A stretch of 64,000 nt of DNA from assembly GCA_010024875.1 (NCBI GenBank), contig RGFZ01000009.1:1-64000 (forward strand), given 5' to 3'. Under the pieces are notes generated by a model that had not been told where the DNA came from, did not search any database, and saw only the letters and a program-made list of their open reading frames with translations. Position numbers and translations under genes: made by a program. The stretch comes from Oxalobacteraceae bacterium. GTDB taxonomy: Bacteria > Pseudomonadota > Gammaproteobacteria > Burkholderiales > Burkholderiaceae_D. Positions 1 through 9,957 of this stretch are shown here, piece after piece (position 1 is the first letter of the stretch; each line of letters starts with the position of its first letter).

Positions 1-70
1 CGTGGTCAACGTGACCAATCGTGCCCACATTCACGTGCGGTTTGGTCCGCTCAAACTTGCCTTTTGCCAT
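1..70 (-). CDS. tuf: Elongation factor Tu, N-terminal fragment (gene runs off left edge)
   Basis: Reverse-strand translation starts MAKGKFERTKPHVNVGTIGHVDH, the EF-Tu N-terminus. Confidence 0.93.
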   Translation of the reverse strand, partial: MAKGKFERTKPHVNVGTIGHVDH

Positions 71-141
71 CATGCACTCCTAACTATTTGATGAGAATGT
101 TCAGGCACGCGCCCGACTGTACCGACTAACCAAAAATAAGC

Positions 142-216
<75 letters not shown>

Positions 217-263
217 TTGCCTGCTAACCGCCTGCATACCCCGCAAGCGAAAAGCAAAAACTC

Positions 264-337
264 TGGAGCGGGTGAAGGGAATCGAACCCTCGTCATAAGC
301 TTGGAAGGCTTCAGCTCTACCATTGAGCTACACCCGC
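264..337 (-). tRNA. tRNA-Gly(TCC), CCA-type 3' end
   Basis: Cloverleaf on reverse complement; loop CTTCCAA with TCC anticodon; GGTTCGATTCC T-arm. Confidence 0.93.
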
Positions 338-418
338 AAGGGCGACCAACCGCGGCCACTACCACTGCTCTAATTCTATGCAGCAAAATCGTTAAATACT
401 CGACAACGATTTTGCGCC

Positions 419-504
419 TGGTGGAGGGGGCTGGATTCGAACCAGCGTACTCGCAAGAGGGCAGATTTACAGTCTGCTGCCATTAACCACTCGGCCACCC
501 CTCC
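419..504 (-). tRNA. tRNA-Tyr(GTA), CCA encoded
   Basis: Class II tRNA with long variable arm; loop CTGTAAA (GTA anticodon); GGTTCGAATCC T-arm. Confidence 0.93.
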
Positions 505-725
505 GCAGGGAACCGCAAACTATAGTACAGGCGAACGAGTCGGGCGATAGAAAAAGCGACCAGCGACCAGACGACCGTCGAGCCAAAGGGCAGACACAGC
601 ACAAGGCCTCGCAGCCGAAAGCGAAGATCGCCGGGGACTCGCCCCACCCAGAGCCGCTCTAAAAACGGCAAAAGTGGGTAAAAGACAGCAAGTAAGACGA
701 AAATGACAGCAACCCAACGGATCAT
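483..725 (-). CDS. DUF2905-like small membrane protein, paralog 1; C-terminus overlaps tRNA-Tyr
   Basis: MIRWVAVIFVLLAVFYPLLPFLERLWVGRVPGDLRFRLRG; same pattern as the neighbouring ORF. Confidence 0.6.
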   Translation of the reverse strand: MIRWVAVIFVLLAVFYPLLPFLERLWVGRVPGDLRFRLRGLVLCLPFGSTVVWSLVAFSIARLVRLYYSLRFPAEGWPSG

Positions 726-731
726 CGGCGT

Positions 732-926
732 TCAGATAAAACGGGCCACGAGGAAGGCCATGAGTGAGATGAGAATAGTCGAGGCGAATGGCAGAAATAT
801 CTTTTTACCAAAAATACTGAACCTGAAATCGCCCGGCAAGCGTCCAATCCCCAGCTTCTCCAACCAGGGAAGCGCGGAGGCAAATACAATAAGTGTCAGA
901 AAAATAACGAACAGCCAGCGGATCAA
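732..926 (-). CDS. DUF2905-like small membrane protein, paralog 2
   Basis: MIRWLFVIFLTLIVFASALPWLEKLGIGRLPGDFRFSIFGKKIFLPFAST; two hydrophobic segments with GRLPGDFRF motif. Confidence 0.75.
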   Translation of the reverse strand: MIRWLFVIFLTLIVFASALPWLEKLGIGRLPGDFRFSIFGKKIFLPFASTILISLMAFLVARFI

Positions 927-960
927 CGTCGTTCTCCCCGCAGCGAGTGCTCAGGTTGAC

Positions 961-2100
961 TCATAGCCGGTAGCTCTGATCCAGCGCGGCAATCGCCTGA
1001 GGCGCATCGATCCGGCTTGCAAGCAGCAATACTTTGAACAATTCGCCCATTTCAGCAGGAGAGGTCAGCTTTTGAACCGCATTGGCCAAGGGTAGCCAGT
1101 CGGAGGCATCCTCTGCTCGGCGTTGCTCGAGCAGACGAAGCAGACCAGCACCCAGTAGAAACGCCGCCTGATTCATGTAACCGGCGATCTGCAAACCGGC
1201 ATCCAGTGCAGCGCGACCCATCTGGGTGAAATCCACATGGGCGGTGATGTCCTGCAACCCCACTCGGAAAAAAGGATCTGCGTGCGAATGATGCCGGTAA
1301 TGGCACATCAGGGTACCTGACGAGCGTTGCGACAGGTAATATTCGTGCGCTGGGAAACCATAGTCGATCAGCACCGCCATTCCGCCCGCTCCACTCGTCA
1401 GCATGTCGCCCAGCATACGCACGAAGCCCGATTGCTGCGGATGAACCTCTGTCACGTACCCCTCAGGCAGGCTGTCCTGATCGGGAATGTGCAAGCACAA
1501 ATCCTCGACGGCAGGGCGCTCGCGGAATGTAAAACGTTCCGACTCAAGCGACACGCCGAGCTCCATCCACCGTCCGTTTCGACGGACCACCAAAGGGAGG
1601 GGCATCGCATCCAGTACCTCGTTGCACAGCACCAATCCAGAGAATGTCACCGGAGGCGTGTCAAGCCAACAGACTTCATCACGCTCCGCCAGTCGATGTC
1701 TCTGACGCTCGCGTAGATCCCCCGACAGCTCAACGATCTGGTACTGCGCAACCTCCAGACCGATGACAGCGGCAGCCGAGAGAAAGTCATCCGCCAGCTT
1801 GCCCGTGCCGGCGCCAAACTCCAGCACCTGCAACGGGGAGGGCAAGTCGAGGCTAGCCGCGAACTGGGCGAGAGTCGCGCCAAACAGCGGCGACATCTCA
1901 GGCGCGGTTGTAAAATCACCGCCTTTGCCGAGTTTTGCAGCACCGCCGGCGTAATATCCGAGACCTTTCGCGTACAAGGCCAGCTCCATGAAGCGCGCGA
2001 AGGAAATCCAGTCTTGATGCGCTCGGATCTCGTCGCGGATAAGGGACTCCAGCGCGTAAGACGCAGACAAGGCGTCTGCCGAAGGTTCGGGTAATTCCAT
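961..2100 (-). CDS. SAM-dependent methyltransferase, MidA/NDUFAF7 (DUF185) family
   Basis: LEFGAGTGKLADDFL and LCNEVLDAMPLPLV motifs typical of the family. Confidence 0.88.
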   Translation of the reverse strand: MELPEPSADALSASYALESLIRDEIRAHQDWISFARFMELALYAKGLGYYAGGAAKLGKGGDFTTAPEMSPLFGATLAQFAASLDLPSPLQVLEFGAGTGKLADDFLSAAAVIGLEVAQYQIVELSGDLRERQRHRLAERDEVCWLDTPPVTFSGLVLCNEVLDAMPLPLVVRRNGRWMELGVSLESERFTFRERPAVEDLCLHIPDQDSLPEGYVTEVHPQQSGFVRMLGDMLTSGAGGMAVLIDYGFPAHEYYLSQRSSGTLMCHYRHHSHADPFFRVGLQDITAHVDFTQMGRAALDAGLQIAGYMNQAAFLLGAGLLRLLEQRRAEDASDWLPLANAVQKLTSPAEMGELFKVLLLASRIDAPQAIAALDQSYRL

Positions 2101-2188
2101 CTCGATATTGTAGATAAGACTGGCTGCGCAAACTGCAAAATTTCACTACGCTGCACCCCAAACCGACAAACACTACGCTAACGAGCCC

Positions 2189-2953
2189 GTGATTCACACC
2201 CAAAAAACTGCCCTGGTTACCGGCGCTGCGAAGCGACTGGGGCGATCGATCGCGCTCGGGCTAGCCAGAGAGGGCTGGGACATTGTTGTCCACTACCGAT
2301 CCTCTCCCACCGAAGCACAGGCCACTGCAGAGGAGATCCGACAATTGGGTAGGCAAGCCATCACTCTCGATGCCGATCTGGCGGATGAACAGGCGAGCCG
2401 CGAACTCCTGCCTCGCGCCATCGCCAGCGTCGGGCCGATCAGCTGCGTGGTGAACAGCGCGTCGCTGTTCGAGTATGACAATGCGTCCAGCTTCTCTGTA
2501 CAGAAATTGGATCAGCACATGCATGCAAACCTGGCTGCTCCCGTACTGCTCTCCAAGGCGCTGCATGACGCAACGCCGGAAGGCTTGCAATCCGTCGTGA
2601 TCAATCTGCTCGATCAGAAATTATTTAACCCCAATCCGGACTTTCTTTCCTACACCATATCCAAAGCCGCATTACAGTCAGCCACGGTGCTGCTTGCCCA
2701 GGCACTGGCACCTAAAGTGCGCGTTGTCGGTCTCGCACCCGGACTCACCCTAGTGTCGGGTGACCAGACCGAGAAAGGTTTTGCGGTCGCACACACGCAA
2801 ACGCCGCTGGGCAAAGGCAGCACGCCAGACGACATCACTGCTGCCGCCTGCTATCTTGCCAAGGCCAAGGCTATTACCGGCACAGTGCTGGTAGTCGACG
2901 GCGGCCAGCATCTCATGCCCATGGCCCGCGATGTAATGTTCATGGCCCAATGA
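2189..2953 (+). CDS. SDR family oxidoreductase, pteridine-reductase/FolM-like
   Basis: GAAKRLGRSIALGLAREGW Rossmann motif, YTISKAAL active site; GTG start; directly upstream of folB. Confidence 0.82.
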   Translation: MIHTQKTALVTGAAKRLGRSIALGLAREGWDIVVHYRSSPTEAQATAEEIRQLGRQAITLDADLADEQASRELLPRAIASVGPISCVVNSASLFEYDNASSFSVQKLDQHMHANLAAPVLLSKALHDATPEGLQSVVINLLDQKLFNPNPDFLSYTISKAALQSATVLLAQALAPKVRVVGLAPGLTLVSGDQTEKGFAVAHTQTPLGKGSTPDDITAAACYLAKAKAITGTVLVVDGGQHLMPMARDVMFMAQ

Positions 2954-2983
2954 GTCAAACCTGATTACCAACAGAATTCAGCC

Positions 2984-3379
2984 ATGTCCTCTTTATTCCT
3001 GCATCCCGCTCTGACCAATTGTCGCAGACTATTCTTGAGCAACTATGAAATCATGAGCCACATTGGCGTTCATGATTTTGAAAAAAAAGCAGAGCAGCGC
3101 GTACTTTTTAATGTGGAGCTCTTCATTCCGCTTTCCGAATCCACGCCGACCCGTGACCAGCTCAGCGAAGTCGTAGATTATGATTTCATTCGAAACACCA
3201 TAAAAGAGCATATCGCGCAGGGGCACGTTCAGCTGCAGGAAACACTGTGTGACCATATCGCCCGCACACTGCTCGCGCACCCCAAGGTCAAAGCAGTGCA
3301 AATCTCGACCCAGAAACCCGATGTCTATCCCGACTGTGAAGCTGTCGGTGTGGAAGTGTTTCAGATAAAGGCCGCCTGA
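2984..3379 (+). CDS. folB: Dihydroneopterin aldolase
   Basis: [20 protein letters not shown] and [15 protein letters not shown] motifs. Confidence 0.85.
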   Translation: MSSLFLHPALTNCRRLFLSNYEIMSHIGVHDFEKKAEQRVLFNVELFIPLSESTPTRDQLSEVVDYDFIRNTIKEHIAQGHVQLQETLCDHIARTLLAHPKVKAVQISTQKPDVYPDCEAVGVEVFQIKAA

Positions 3380-3380
3380 C

Positions 3381-4298
3381 ATGAACAGCTCGCTCACCGC
3401 GCGCCAGCTCGACAAAGTCGCCTACGAAAACAACAAGCTTCACAAGCGACTGTGTCGGTTGGTTGGTCAAGCGATCGGCGACTTCAACATGATCGAAGAT
3501 GGCGACAAAGTCATGGTCTGCCTGTCTGGCGGCAAAGACAGCTACGCATTGCTCGATGTTTTGCTCACGCTCCGCGAGCGTGCGCCGATCCATTTTGATA
3601 TCGTTGCGGTCAACCTTGATCAGAAACAGCCGAATTTTCCGGCGGATATCCTCCCAAATTATCTGCGCAGCATCGACGTGCCCTTCCACATCGAGACACA
3701 GGACACTTACAGCATCGTCAAGCGCGTGATCCCCGAGGGCAAAACGACGTGCTCGCTGTGCTCCCGGCTACGCAGAGGGATTCTGTACCGGGTCGCTGAT
3801 GAACTGGGCGCGACCAAGATCGCTCTCGGTCATCATCGCGACGACATCATGGAGACCTTCTTCCTGAACATGTTCTTCGCCAGCAAACTGAAGGGTATGC
3901 CGCCGAAGCTGCAGTCTGATGATGGCAAGCATGTGGTGATACGCCCTCTGGCCTATGTGCGCGAGGCAGATACCGAGCGCTATGCCGAAGTAAAAAATTT
4001 TCCGATCATTCCCTGCGATCTCTGTGGCAGCCAGGAAAATCTGCAGCGTAAACAAATCAAAAGCATGTTGCGCGAATGGGAGAAAAAATTCCCCGGGCGG
4101 GTAGAAAACATCTTCTCGGCACTATCCACCGTGATTCCCTCGCATCTGATGGATCGCTCGATGTTCGACTTCGCCGGCCTGAAAGCTACCGGCATCGCCA
4201 GCAAGAATGGCGATATCGCTTTTGACGAGGAGCCTTGCGCCACAGGGGAGTCAGCGAACATCATTCGGCTGCACCCGGCGGGTGATGATGCGGATTAA
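3381..4298 (+). CDS. ttcA: tRNA 2-thiocytidine(32) synthetase
   Basis: PP-loop [20 protein letters not shown] and CDLCGSQ motifs. Confidence 0.95.
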   Translation: MNSSLTARQLDKVAYENNKLHKRLCRLVGQAIGDFNMIEDGDKVMVCLSGGKDSYALLDVLLTLRERAPIHFDIVAVNLDQKQPNFPADILPNYLRSIDVPFHIETQDTYSIVKRVIPEGKTTCSLCSRLRRGILYRVADELGATKIALGHHRDDIMETFFLNMFFASKLKGMPPKLQSDDGKHVVIRPLAYVREADTERYAEVKNFPIIPCDLCGSQENLQRKQIKSMLREWEKKFPGRVENIFSALSTVIPSHLMDRSMFDFAGLKATGIASKNGDIAFDEEPCATGESANIIRLHPAGDDAD

Positions 4299-4418
4299 GG
4301 CTCAGTTGCCGATTGACCGGCTCTGAATTAACGCGACATTTCCGCGAAATCCTCTGATTTCCCGCGAGGCCACGCGAGGGGTGCATGCTAGAATTTTGCA
4401 CCTCTTTATATTCCGCCT

Positions 4419-5777
4419 ATGAACGTTGTCATTCTCGCTGCAGGCATGGGGAAGCGTATGCAATCCGACCTGCCCAAGGTTCTGCACGCACTGGGCGGCA
4501 AGCCGCTGCTCTCCCACGTCATCGATACCGCGCGCCAGCTGTCGCCTTCTCGCTGCTGCGTGATTTATGGGCATGGGGGAGATGCCGTGCCCACCCGGCT
4601 CGCATCGGACGATCTGCATTTCGTGCTGCAGGAGCCTCAGCTTGGAACGGGTCACGCTGTGATGCAAGCGGCTCCTGTGCTGAATGATGACGAGCCCACG
4701 CTGGTGCTATACGGCGATGTGCCTTTGACCAGCATCGGTACGCTGAAGTCCCTCGCTGCCACCGCTGGCAAGGACAAGCTCGCCGTGCTCACCATTGAAC
4801 TCGACGACCCTACTGGCTATGGCAGGATCGTCCGCGAGCAACAGCGCATCGTGCGCATCGTCGAGCAAAAAGATGCCGATGACAATGAGCGCAAGATACG
4901 CGAAGTCAATACGGGTATCCTCGTTGCGCCGACCCGCAAGCTCAAAGAATGGCTATCGCGTCTGTCGAACGACAATGCGCAGCGCGAGTACTACCTGACA
5001 GATATCATCGCGCAGGCCGTCAATGATGGTATACCAGTCGAATCCTCGCAACCATCGCATGCGTGGGAAACGCTCGGCGTCAATAGCAAGGTGCAACTGG
5101 CCCAGTTGGAGCGCATCTTTCAGAACAATCTCGCGAACGAGCTGTTAGAACAGGGGGTCACGCTTGCCGATCCGATGCGGCTTGATGTGCGCGGAAGGCT
5201 GCGCTGCGGCCGCGAGGTGACGATTGACGTGAACTGCGTATTCGAAGGCGAGGTCGAGCTCGGCGATGGGGTGCAGATCGGTGCGAACTGCATGATACGC
5301 AATGCACGTATTGCCGCAGGCACGCACATCAAACCTTTTACGCACATCGAAGACGCAAGTATCGGTTCAGCCTCGCAGATCGGCCCCTATGCACGGCTGC
5401 GTCCCGGTACAGTATTGGCCGATGATGTACATATCGGTAATTTCGTCGAGGTGAAGAACAGCCAATTCGGCGCACACAGCAAGGCCAACCATCTCGCCTA
5501 TGTAGGCGATGCCAGCGTCGGCCAGCGCGTGAATATCGGTGCCGGCACCATCACCTGCAATTACGATGGCGCAAACAAGCACCGTACCGTGATCGAAGAT
5601 GATGCATTCATCGGCAGCGACACCCAACTGGTCGCGCCAGTCACGGTGGGGCGTGGCGCCACACTAGGCGCAGGAACGACGCTGACCAAGGACGCGCCTG
5701 CCGACAGCCTGACCGTGTCGCGCGCTAAGCAAACTAGCATCACGGGCTGGCAACGGCCTGTCAAATCGAAGAAATAG
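4419..5777 (+). CDS. glmU: Bifunctional UDP-GlcNAc pyrophosphorylase / glucosamine-1-phosphate N-acetyltransferase
   Basis: [22 protein letters not shown]-terminal left-handed beta-helix; full length. Confidence 0.97.
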   Translation: MNVVILAAGMGKRMQSDLPKVLHALGGKPLLSHVIDTARQLSPSRCCVIYGHGGDAVPTRLASDDLHFVLQEPQLGTGHAVMQAAPVLNDDEPTLVLYGDVPLTSIGTLKSLAATAGKDKLAVLTIELDDPTGYGRIVREQQRIVRIVEQKDADDNERKIREVNTGILVAPTRKLKEWLSRLSNDNAQREYYLTDIIAQAVNDGIPVESSQPSHAWETLGVNSKVQLAQLERIFQNNLANELLEQGVTLADPMRLDVRGRLRCGREVTIDVNCVFEGEVELGDGVQIGANCMIRNARIAAGTHIKPFTHIEDASIGSASQIGPYARLRPGTVLADDVHIGNFVEVKNSQFGAHSKANHLAYVGDASVGQRVNIGAGTITCNYDGANKHRTVIEDDAFIGSDTQLVAPVTVGRGATLGAGTTLTKDAPADSLTVSRAKQTSITGWQRPVKSKK

Positions 5778-5785
5778 GATCCCTC

Positions 5786-7565
5786 ATGTGCGGCATCGTT
5801 GGCGCCGTCGCCCAGCGCGACATCGTTCCCATCCTGCTCGACGGTGCACCATCAAGGGCTGAAGCGCTCGCGCAGCGTGTCGCGTGTCGCCGAGCTGGAG
5901 ACGCAAGTCGCCGATACCCGGCTCACCGGCCATACCGGCATCGCGCATACGCGCTGGGCCACCCATGGCGCGCCGGCGACCAATAATGCTCATCCGCACT
6001 TCTCGGGCAAAGGCGACGATCCGCGCATCGCGATTGTCCACAATGGCATCATCGAAAACTACGAAGAGATACGCAGCGAACTGGTCAAGCTCGGCTATGT
6101 GTTCGAGTCGCAAACCGACACCGAGGTGATCGCCCATCTGGTGAATGAACTTTACGATGGCGACTTGCTGCGCACCGTTCAAAAAGTAGTCAAACGCCTG
6201 CATGGCGCCTTCGCCATCGCCGTTTTCTGCAAAGACGAACCCGAGCGCGTGGTAGGCGCACGCGTTGGCTGCCCGCTGGTGGTGGGCATTGGTCAGAAAG
6301 AAAACTTTGTCGCGTCAGATGCGATGGCGCTGGCCGGCACCACTGACCAGATCATTTATCTGGAAGAAGGCGATGTCGTCGATGTGCGCCTGACCGGCAT
6401 CAGTATCACCGACAAGAACGATGCCACGGCGGAACGCAAGATACAGACCGTGAATGCGTACTCTGGCGCGATCGATCTCGGTCCCTACCGGCACTACATG
6501 CAGAAAGAGATCTTCGAGCAGCCGCGTGCGATCGGAGACACCCTTGAAGGTGTACTCGGCTTCGCGCCCGATCTGTTTGGCAAGGGCGCGCAGGAAGTGT
6601 TCACCGGCATCAATGCGGTACAGATCCTCGCATGCGGTACCAGCTATTACTCTGGCATGACCGCCAAATACTGGCTGGAGTCGCTGGCCGGTCTGCCGAC
6701 CAATGTCGAGATCGCCAGCGAATACCGTTACCGCGAGCCCGCGGTCAATCCGAAGGCGCTGGTCGTCGTCATTTCACAATCTGGTGAAACAGCCGACACA
6801 CTAGCCGCATTGAAATATGCAAAAGAACTCGGCCACAGTCACTCGCTGGCGATCTGCAATGTCGCGACCTCGGCGATGGTGCGCGAAACGACACTCTCCT
6901 ACCTGACGCGAGCTGGCGTGGAAATTGGCGTGGCCTCAACCAAAGCCTTCACCACGCAGCTCACGGCGCTGTATCTTCTGACGCTGACACTGGCCAAACT
7001 GCGTGGCAAGCTGCGTGATGATGCTGAAACCACGCATCTGAAGAATTTGCGTCACTTACCCGCCGCCTTATCATCAGTGCTCGCGCTGGAGCCGCAAATT
7101 ATCGCTTGGGCCGATGCGTTCGCGCGCAAGGAAAACGCGCTTTTCCTCGGCCGCGGGCTGCACTATCCGATCGCGCTGGAGGGAGCGCTGAAGCTGAAAG
7201 AGATTTCCTACATTCACGCAGAAGCCTATCCCGCTGGCGAACTGAAACACGGACCGCTCGCACTTGTCACCGAAGAAATGCCTGTTGTGACCGTCGCGCC
7301 GAACGACGCACTGATCGAGAAGCTGAAATCGAACATGCAGGAAGTCCGTGCGCGCGGTGGCCAGCTATATGTATTCGCAGATGCTGATTCTCGTATTGCT
7401 TCCAGCGATGGCGTGCACGTGATCCGGCTGCCAGAGCACTACGGTCTGTTGTCGCCTATCCTGCATGTCGTGCCGCTGCAGCTGCTCGCGTATCACACCG
7501 CGCTGGCTCGCGGGACGGATGTTGACAAGCCGCGCAATCTGGCGAAATCAGTTACGGTCGAATAA
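5786..7565 (+). CDS. glmS: Glucosamine-fructose-6-phosphate aminotransferase, disrupted near the N-terminus (internal deletion plus frameshift)
   Basis: [20 protein letters not shown] in one frame, then [41 protein letters not shown]...NLAKSVTVE in another; LRRLEYRGYDSxGxA block absent. Confidence 0.9.
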
Positions 7566-7804
7566 AACTGACCTAGTCGCACACATCTCACCCCCTCTAT
7601 CGGCCACGCTTCGCGGCAAGCAAATCCATCAGATGCCAATCTGATCGCTCATCGGATACTTTATTCGTCTATTTCTATTTTTTCATTCGCTGAAAAATAG
7701 TTGAGACGATTTTTGTATTTTGTTACTGAAAAATTCAAGCCTTCGCGACTAACTTTTTAGCAACCGTGATTGGCCGTCCAGTAACCCCTTCGAAAGGAAA
7801 TATC

Positions 7805-8227
7805 ATGTCCACAGCTGCCATACCCAAGGCAATCGTCGCAAAAAACTCTCAGTTCCCTTTGGCGGGAAATGATGATGACGATAGCGTAGTGAGTACAAAT
7901 AGCAGCATCTCTGACGAAGAGATCCACAACTCCATTGAGGAGCCCAATGTTTCAACTCGTGAGTCCGACTCGGACAGCTCATCCAATCAGGCGAATGCGG
8001 AGCCGAGTTGCCCCAGACCGGTGCACCATATTCTCAACGCCTTATCTGCGGTGGGTACCTTCGGTGGACTGGCCTTGATCATCACTGGCGGCATGGGGAT
8101 AACACTGAATAAACCCAGCGCCGATCCAACAGCGAATGGGGCAATGTTGCTGAGTGGCGGCGCCCTGCTTACGGCCTCATTTCTGGGCGGTCTCCGCCAT
8201 ATAAGCAATCAAGCGCCAGCACAGTAG
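7805..8227 (+). CDS. Hypothetical protein with Ser/Asp-rich N-terminus and C-terminal two-helix hydrophobic hairpin (Inc/translocator-like)
   Basis: ATG preceded by GAAAGGAAATATC; hydrophobic segments ILNALSAVGTFGGLALIITGGMGI and GAMLLSGGALLTASFLGGL. Confidence 0.6.
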   Translation: MSTAAIPKAIVAKNSQFPLAGNDDDDSVVSTNSSISDEEIHNSIEEPNVSTRESDSDSSSNQANAEPSCPRPVHHILNALSAVGTFGGLALIITGGMGITLNKPSADPTANGAMLLSGGALLTASFLGGLRHISNQAPAQ

Positions 8228-8326
8228 ATATCGTTCATTCATCGAGATCGATTACCCGTGTTATGAAAGTGCGTAGCAAATACTGCGCACATTCCACTTC
8301 TTAATCTGTTCAGCCGGCCCTTGACC

Positions 8327-8881
8327 ATGCATCCTCTTTTAGCAACTGCATTGCGGTCACAACGCCATCATCCGGATCCGGAAATCAATCGTCTTCTCGA
8401 CGAAGCCCGAAAAATACTGGAAGAAGCACTCGTATCATCAGAGCAATTCGCGGCCGAACTCACTGCGGGAAAAACGCTCGCGCAATGCCTGGAGATCGGA
8501 GATCACGTCCTGGAGGACAGCTACCAAGCCGCTTGCAAACTCGTGAACGAAAAGATGTTTCAGGAGGCACTGATACTGTCGAGTTTCGTAATGGCAGCAG
8601 GAGGCCGAGACGCGCGATTTGCGTTCAAGCTTGCCTCTTGTCTGCAGCATCTGGGTGATGTGGCGAGTGCTGTCGATTTTTACAAATTCACCCTACAAAT
8701 CGACAACCATGACATTGGCGCTGCGTACCGCCTGGGGGAGTGCCTTCAGATGCTGGACGATGACGAACAGGCCACTCATCTCTTTGAATGGACGATTGAG
8801 TTAGCGCGCGGAAATTTCGCGTACCGAAAAATTCAAGAAGCGGCGGAATTTCGGCTTAAGAGATCGCCTCTTTTGCCTTGA
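8327..8881 (+). CDS. TPR protein resembling SycD/LcrH class II type III secretion chaperones
   Basis: DARFAFKLASCLQHLGDVASAVDFYKFTLQIDNHDIGAAYRLGECLQMLDDDEQATHLFEWTIELA resembles the SycD/LcrH TPR core. Confidence 0.6.
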   Translation: MHPLLATALRSQRHHPDPEINRLLDEARKILEEALVSSEQFAAELTAGKTLAQCLEIGDHVLEDSYQAACKLVNEKMFQEALILSSFVMAAGGRDARFAFKLASCLQHLGDVASAVDFYKFTLQIDNHDIGAAYRLGECLQMLDDDEQATHLFEWTIELARGNFAYRKIQEAAEFRLKRSPLLP

Positions 8882-9791
8882 GCAGGTAGCCCACGCGCGG
8901 AAAATGCACATGGACCTGCCCGACACGTGGGCCCTCTCTGCGCAAGGCATAGCGGGTACGACTCGCAGCCACCAGCATCCCTTCCGTTGGCTCCAAACCA
9001 AAGGCTTCAGCAACAATAACCACCGGCTGGCCCAAGGCAATGCCATGATGGTCTTGATGAATTTCCTGCGACAAAGCATCTGGCGTGGCGACCTGCGCGA
9101 TGTGCAGCGACTCCTCCGTCGTCATCGCTGATGAGCTGCCGTGCCCTATCGCTGCGATGCGATCCATCCAAGCCAAAACCCCAGGCACGGATTCCAGAAT
9201 ACCGGCCAGAACGGGTACCTGATGCCGAGTGAACCACAGCGGGTGATAAACCGAAAAATCAGCCATACAGGGATGCTCGCCGAGCAAAAACGGCTGTTGC
9301 TCCAGCATGCTGGCAATACGGCGCAAATAACTCTTGTATGCCGCCGTTGCATCCGGGGCCGGCATGCGCGGCGCGTTATTGCGCATTGCTGCACGGTCTG
9401 CAGCAAAGATTCTCAGTTGTTCAGGATCCGGGAACAAAGCGGTCGCCCCGGCCGGCTGGAAATTGTATGCCATCGCGGTCTGGAACAGCGTCGTATCGGC
9501 CCATTGGGCGAGTACCCGCGCCAAGCCTTTTTGCGCTGGCGGGAACAGGGGTTGCTCGGGCACCCGCTGTTCCAGCACATCCGCTATCAGGGCAGTGTCA
9601 CAATAAACGTCGGCACCGATCTGCAACACCGGTGTGCGGCGATAACCGCCGGTCAGCGTCACCAAATCCGGCTTGGGCATGATCATCGGTATGGTGACCG
9701 AGCGCCAGGCCAAACCTTTGAACCCCAAAATCAGACGGATTTTTTCGGCGAAGGGAGATAAGGGGTAATGATGAAGTATCAGCTCGGGCAT
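8856..9791 (-). CDS. Glutathione S-transferase family protein
   Basis: MPELILHHYPLSPFAEKIRLILGFKGL thioredoxin-like N-terminus; TPVLQIGADVYCDTALI. Confidence 0.85.
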   Translation of the reverse strand: MPELILHHYPLSPFAEKIRLILGFKGLAWRSVTIPMIMPKPDLVTLTGGYRRTPVLQIGADVYCDTALIADVLEQRVPEQPLFPPAQKGLARVLAQWADTTLFQTAMAYNFQPAGATALFPDPEQLRIFAADRAAMRNNAPRMPAPDATAAYKSYLRRIASMLEQQPFLLGEHPCMADFSVYHPLWFTRHQVPVLAGILESVPGVLAWMDRIAAIGHGSSSAMTTEESLHIAQVATPDALSQEIHQDHHGIALGQPVVIVAEAFGLEPTEGMLVAASRTRYALRREGPRVGQVHVHFPRVGYLLKAKEAIS

Positions 9792-9890
9792 GGTCGTAAT
9801 CAATCGATAAATTTCTGCGGATAATAGCCTACCTGGTGGGGCGCCCATTTGCGCGCCAGAAGCGCGGCTTTCAAGCTATACTCCCGACAA

Positions 9891-9912
9891 TTGACGTTAA
9901 CGTAAGCGTCAA
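9891..9912. promoter_or_regulatory. Candidate LiuR-type (MerR family) operator upstream of icmF
   Basis: TTGACGTTAACGTAAGCGTCAA: TTGACG/CGTCAA outer repeats around a GTTAAC core. Confidence 0.5.
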
Positions 9913-9957
9913 CCCCGCCGCAACCGTTCGGCGACCTTTACTCCCGGAGATTTCGCC

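Noticed and set aside
7664-7690. TTCGT-N17-TTCGC upstream of the putative effector gene, resembling a PIP/hrpII box
   Set aside because: Spacing does not match the known boxes (TTCG-N16-TTCG or TTCGB-N15-TTCGB); short motif, easily by chance.
7675-7700. Inverted repeat CTATTTTTTC...GAAAAATAG after glmS
   Set aside because: AT-rich, one mismatch and no trailing U-tract; not convincing as terminator or operator.
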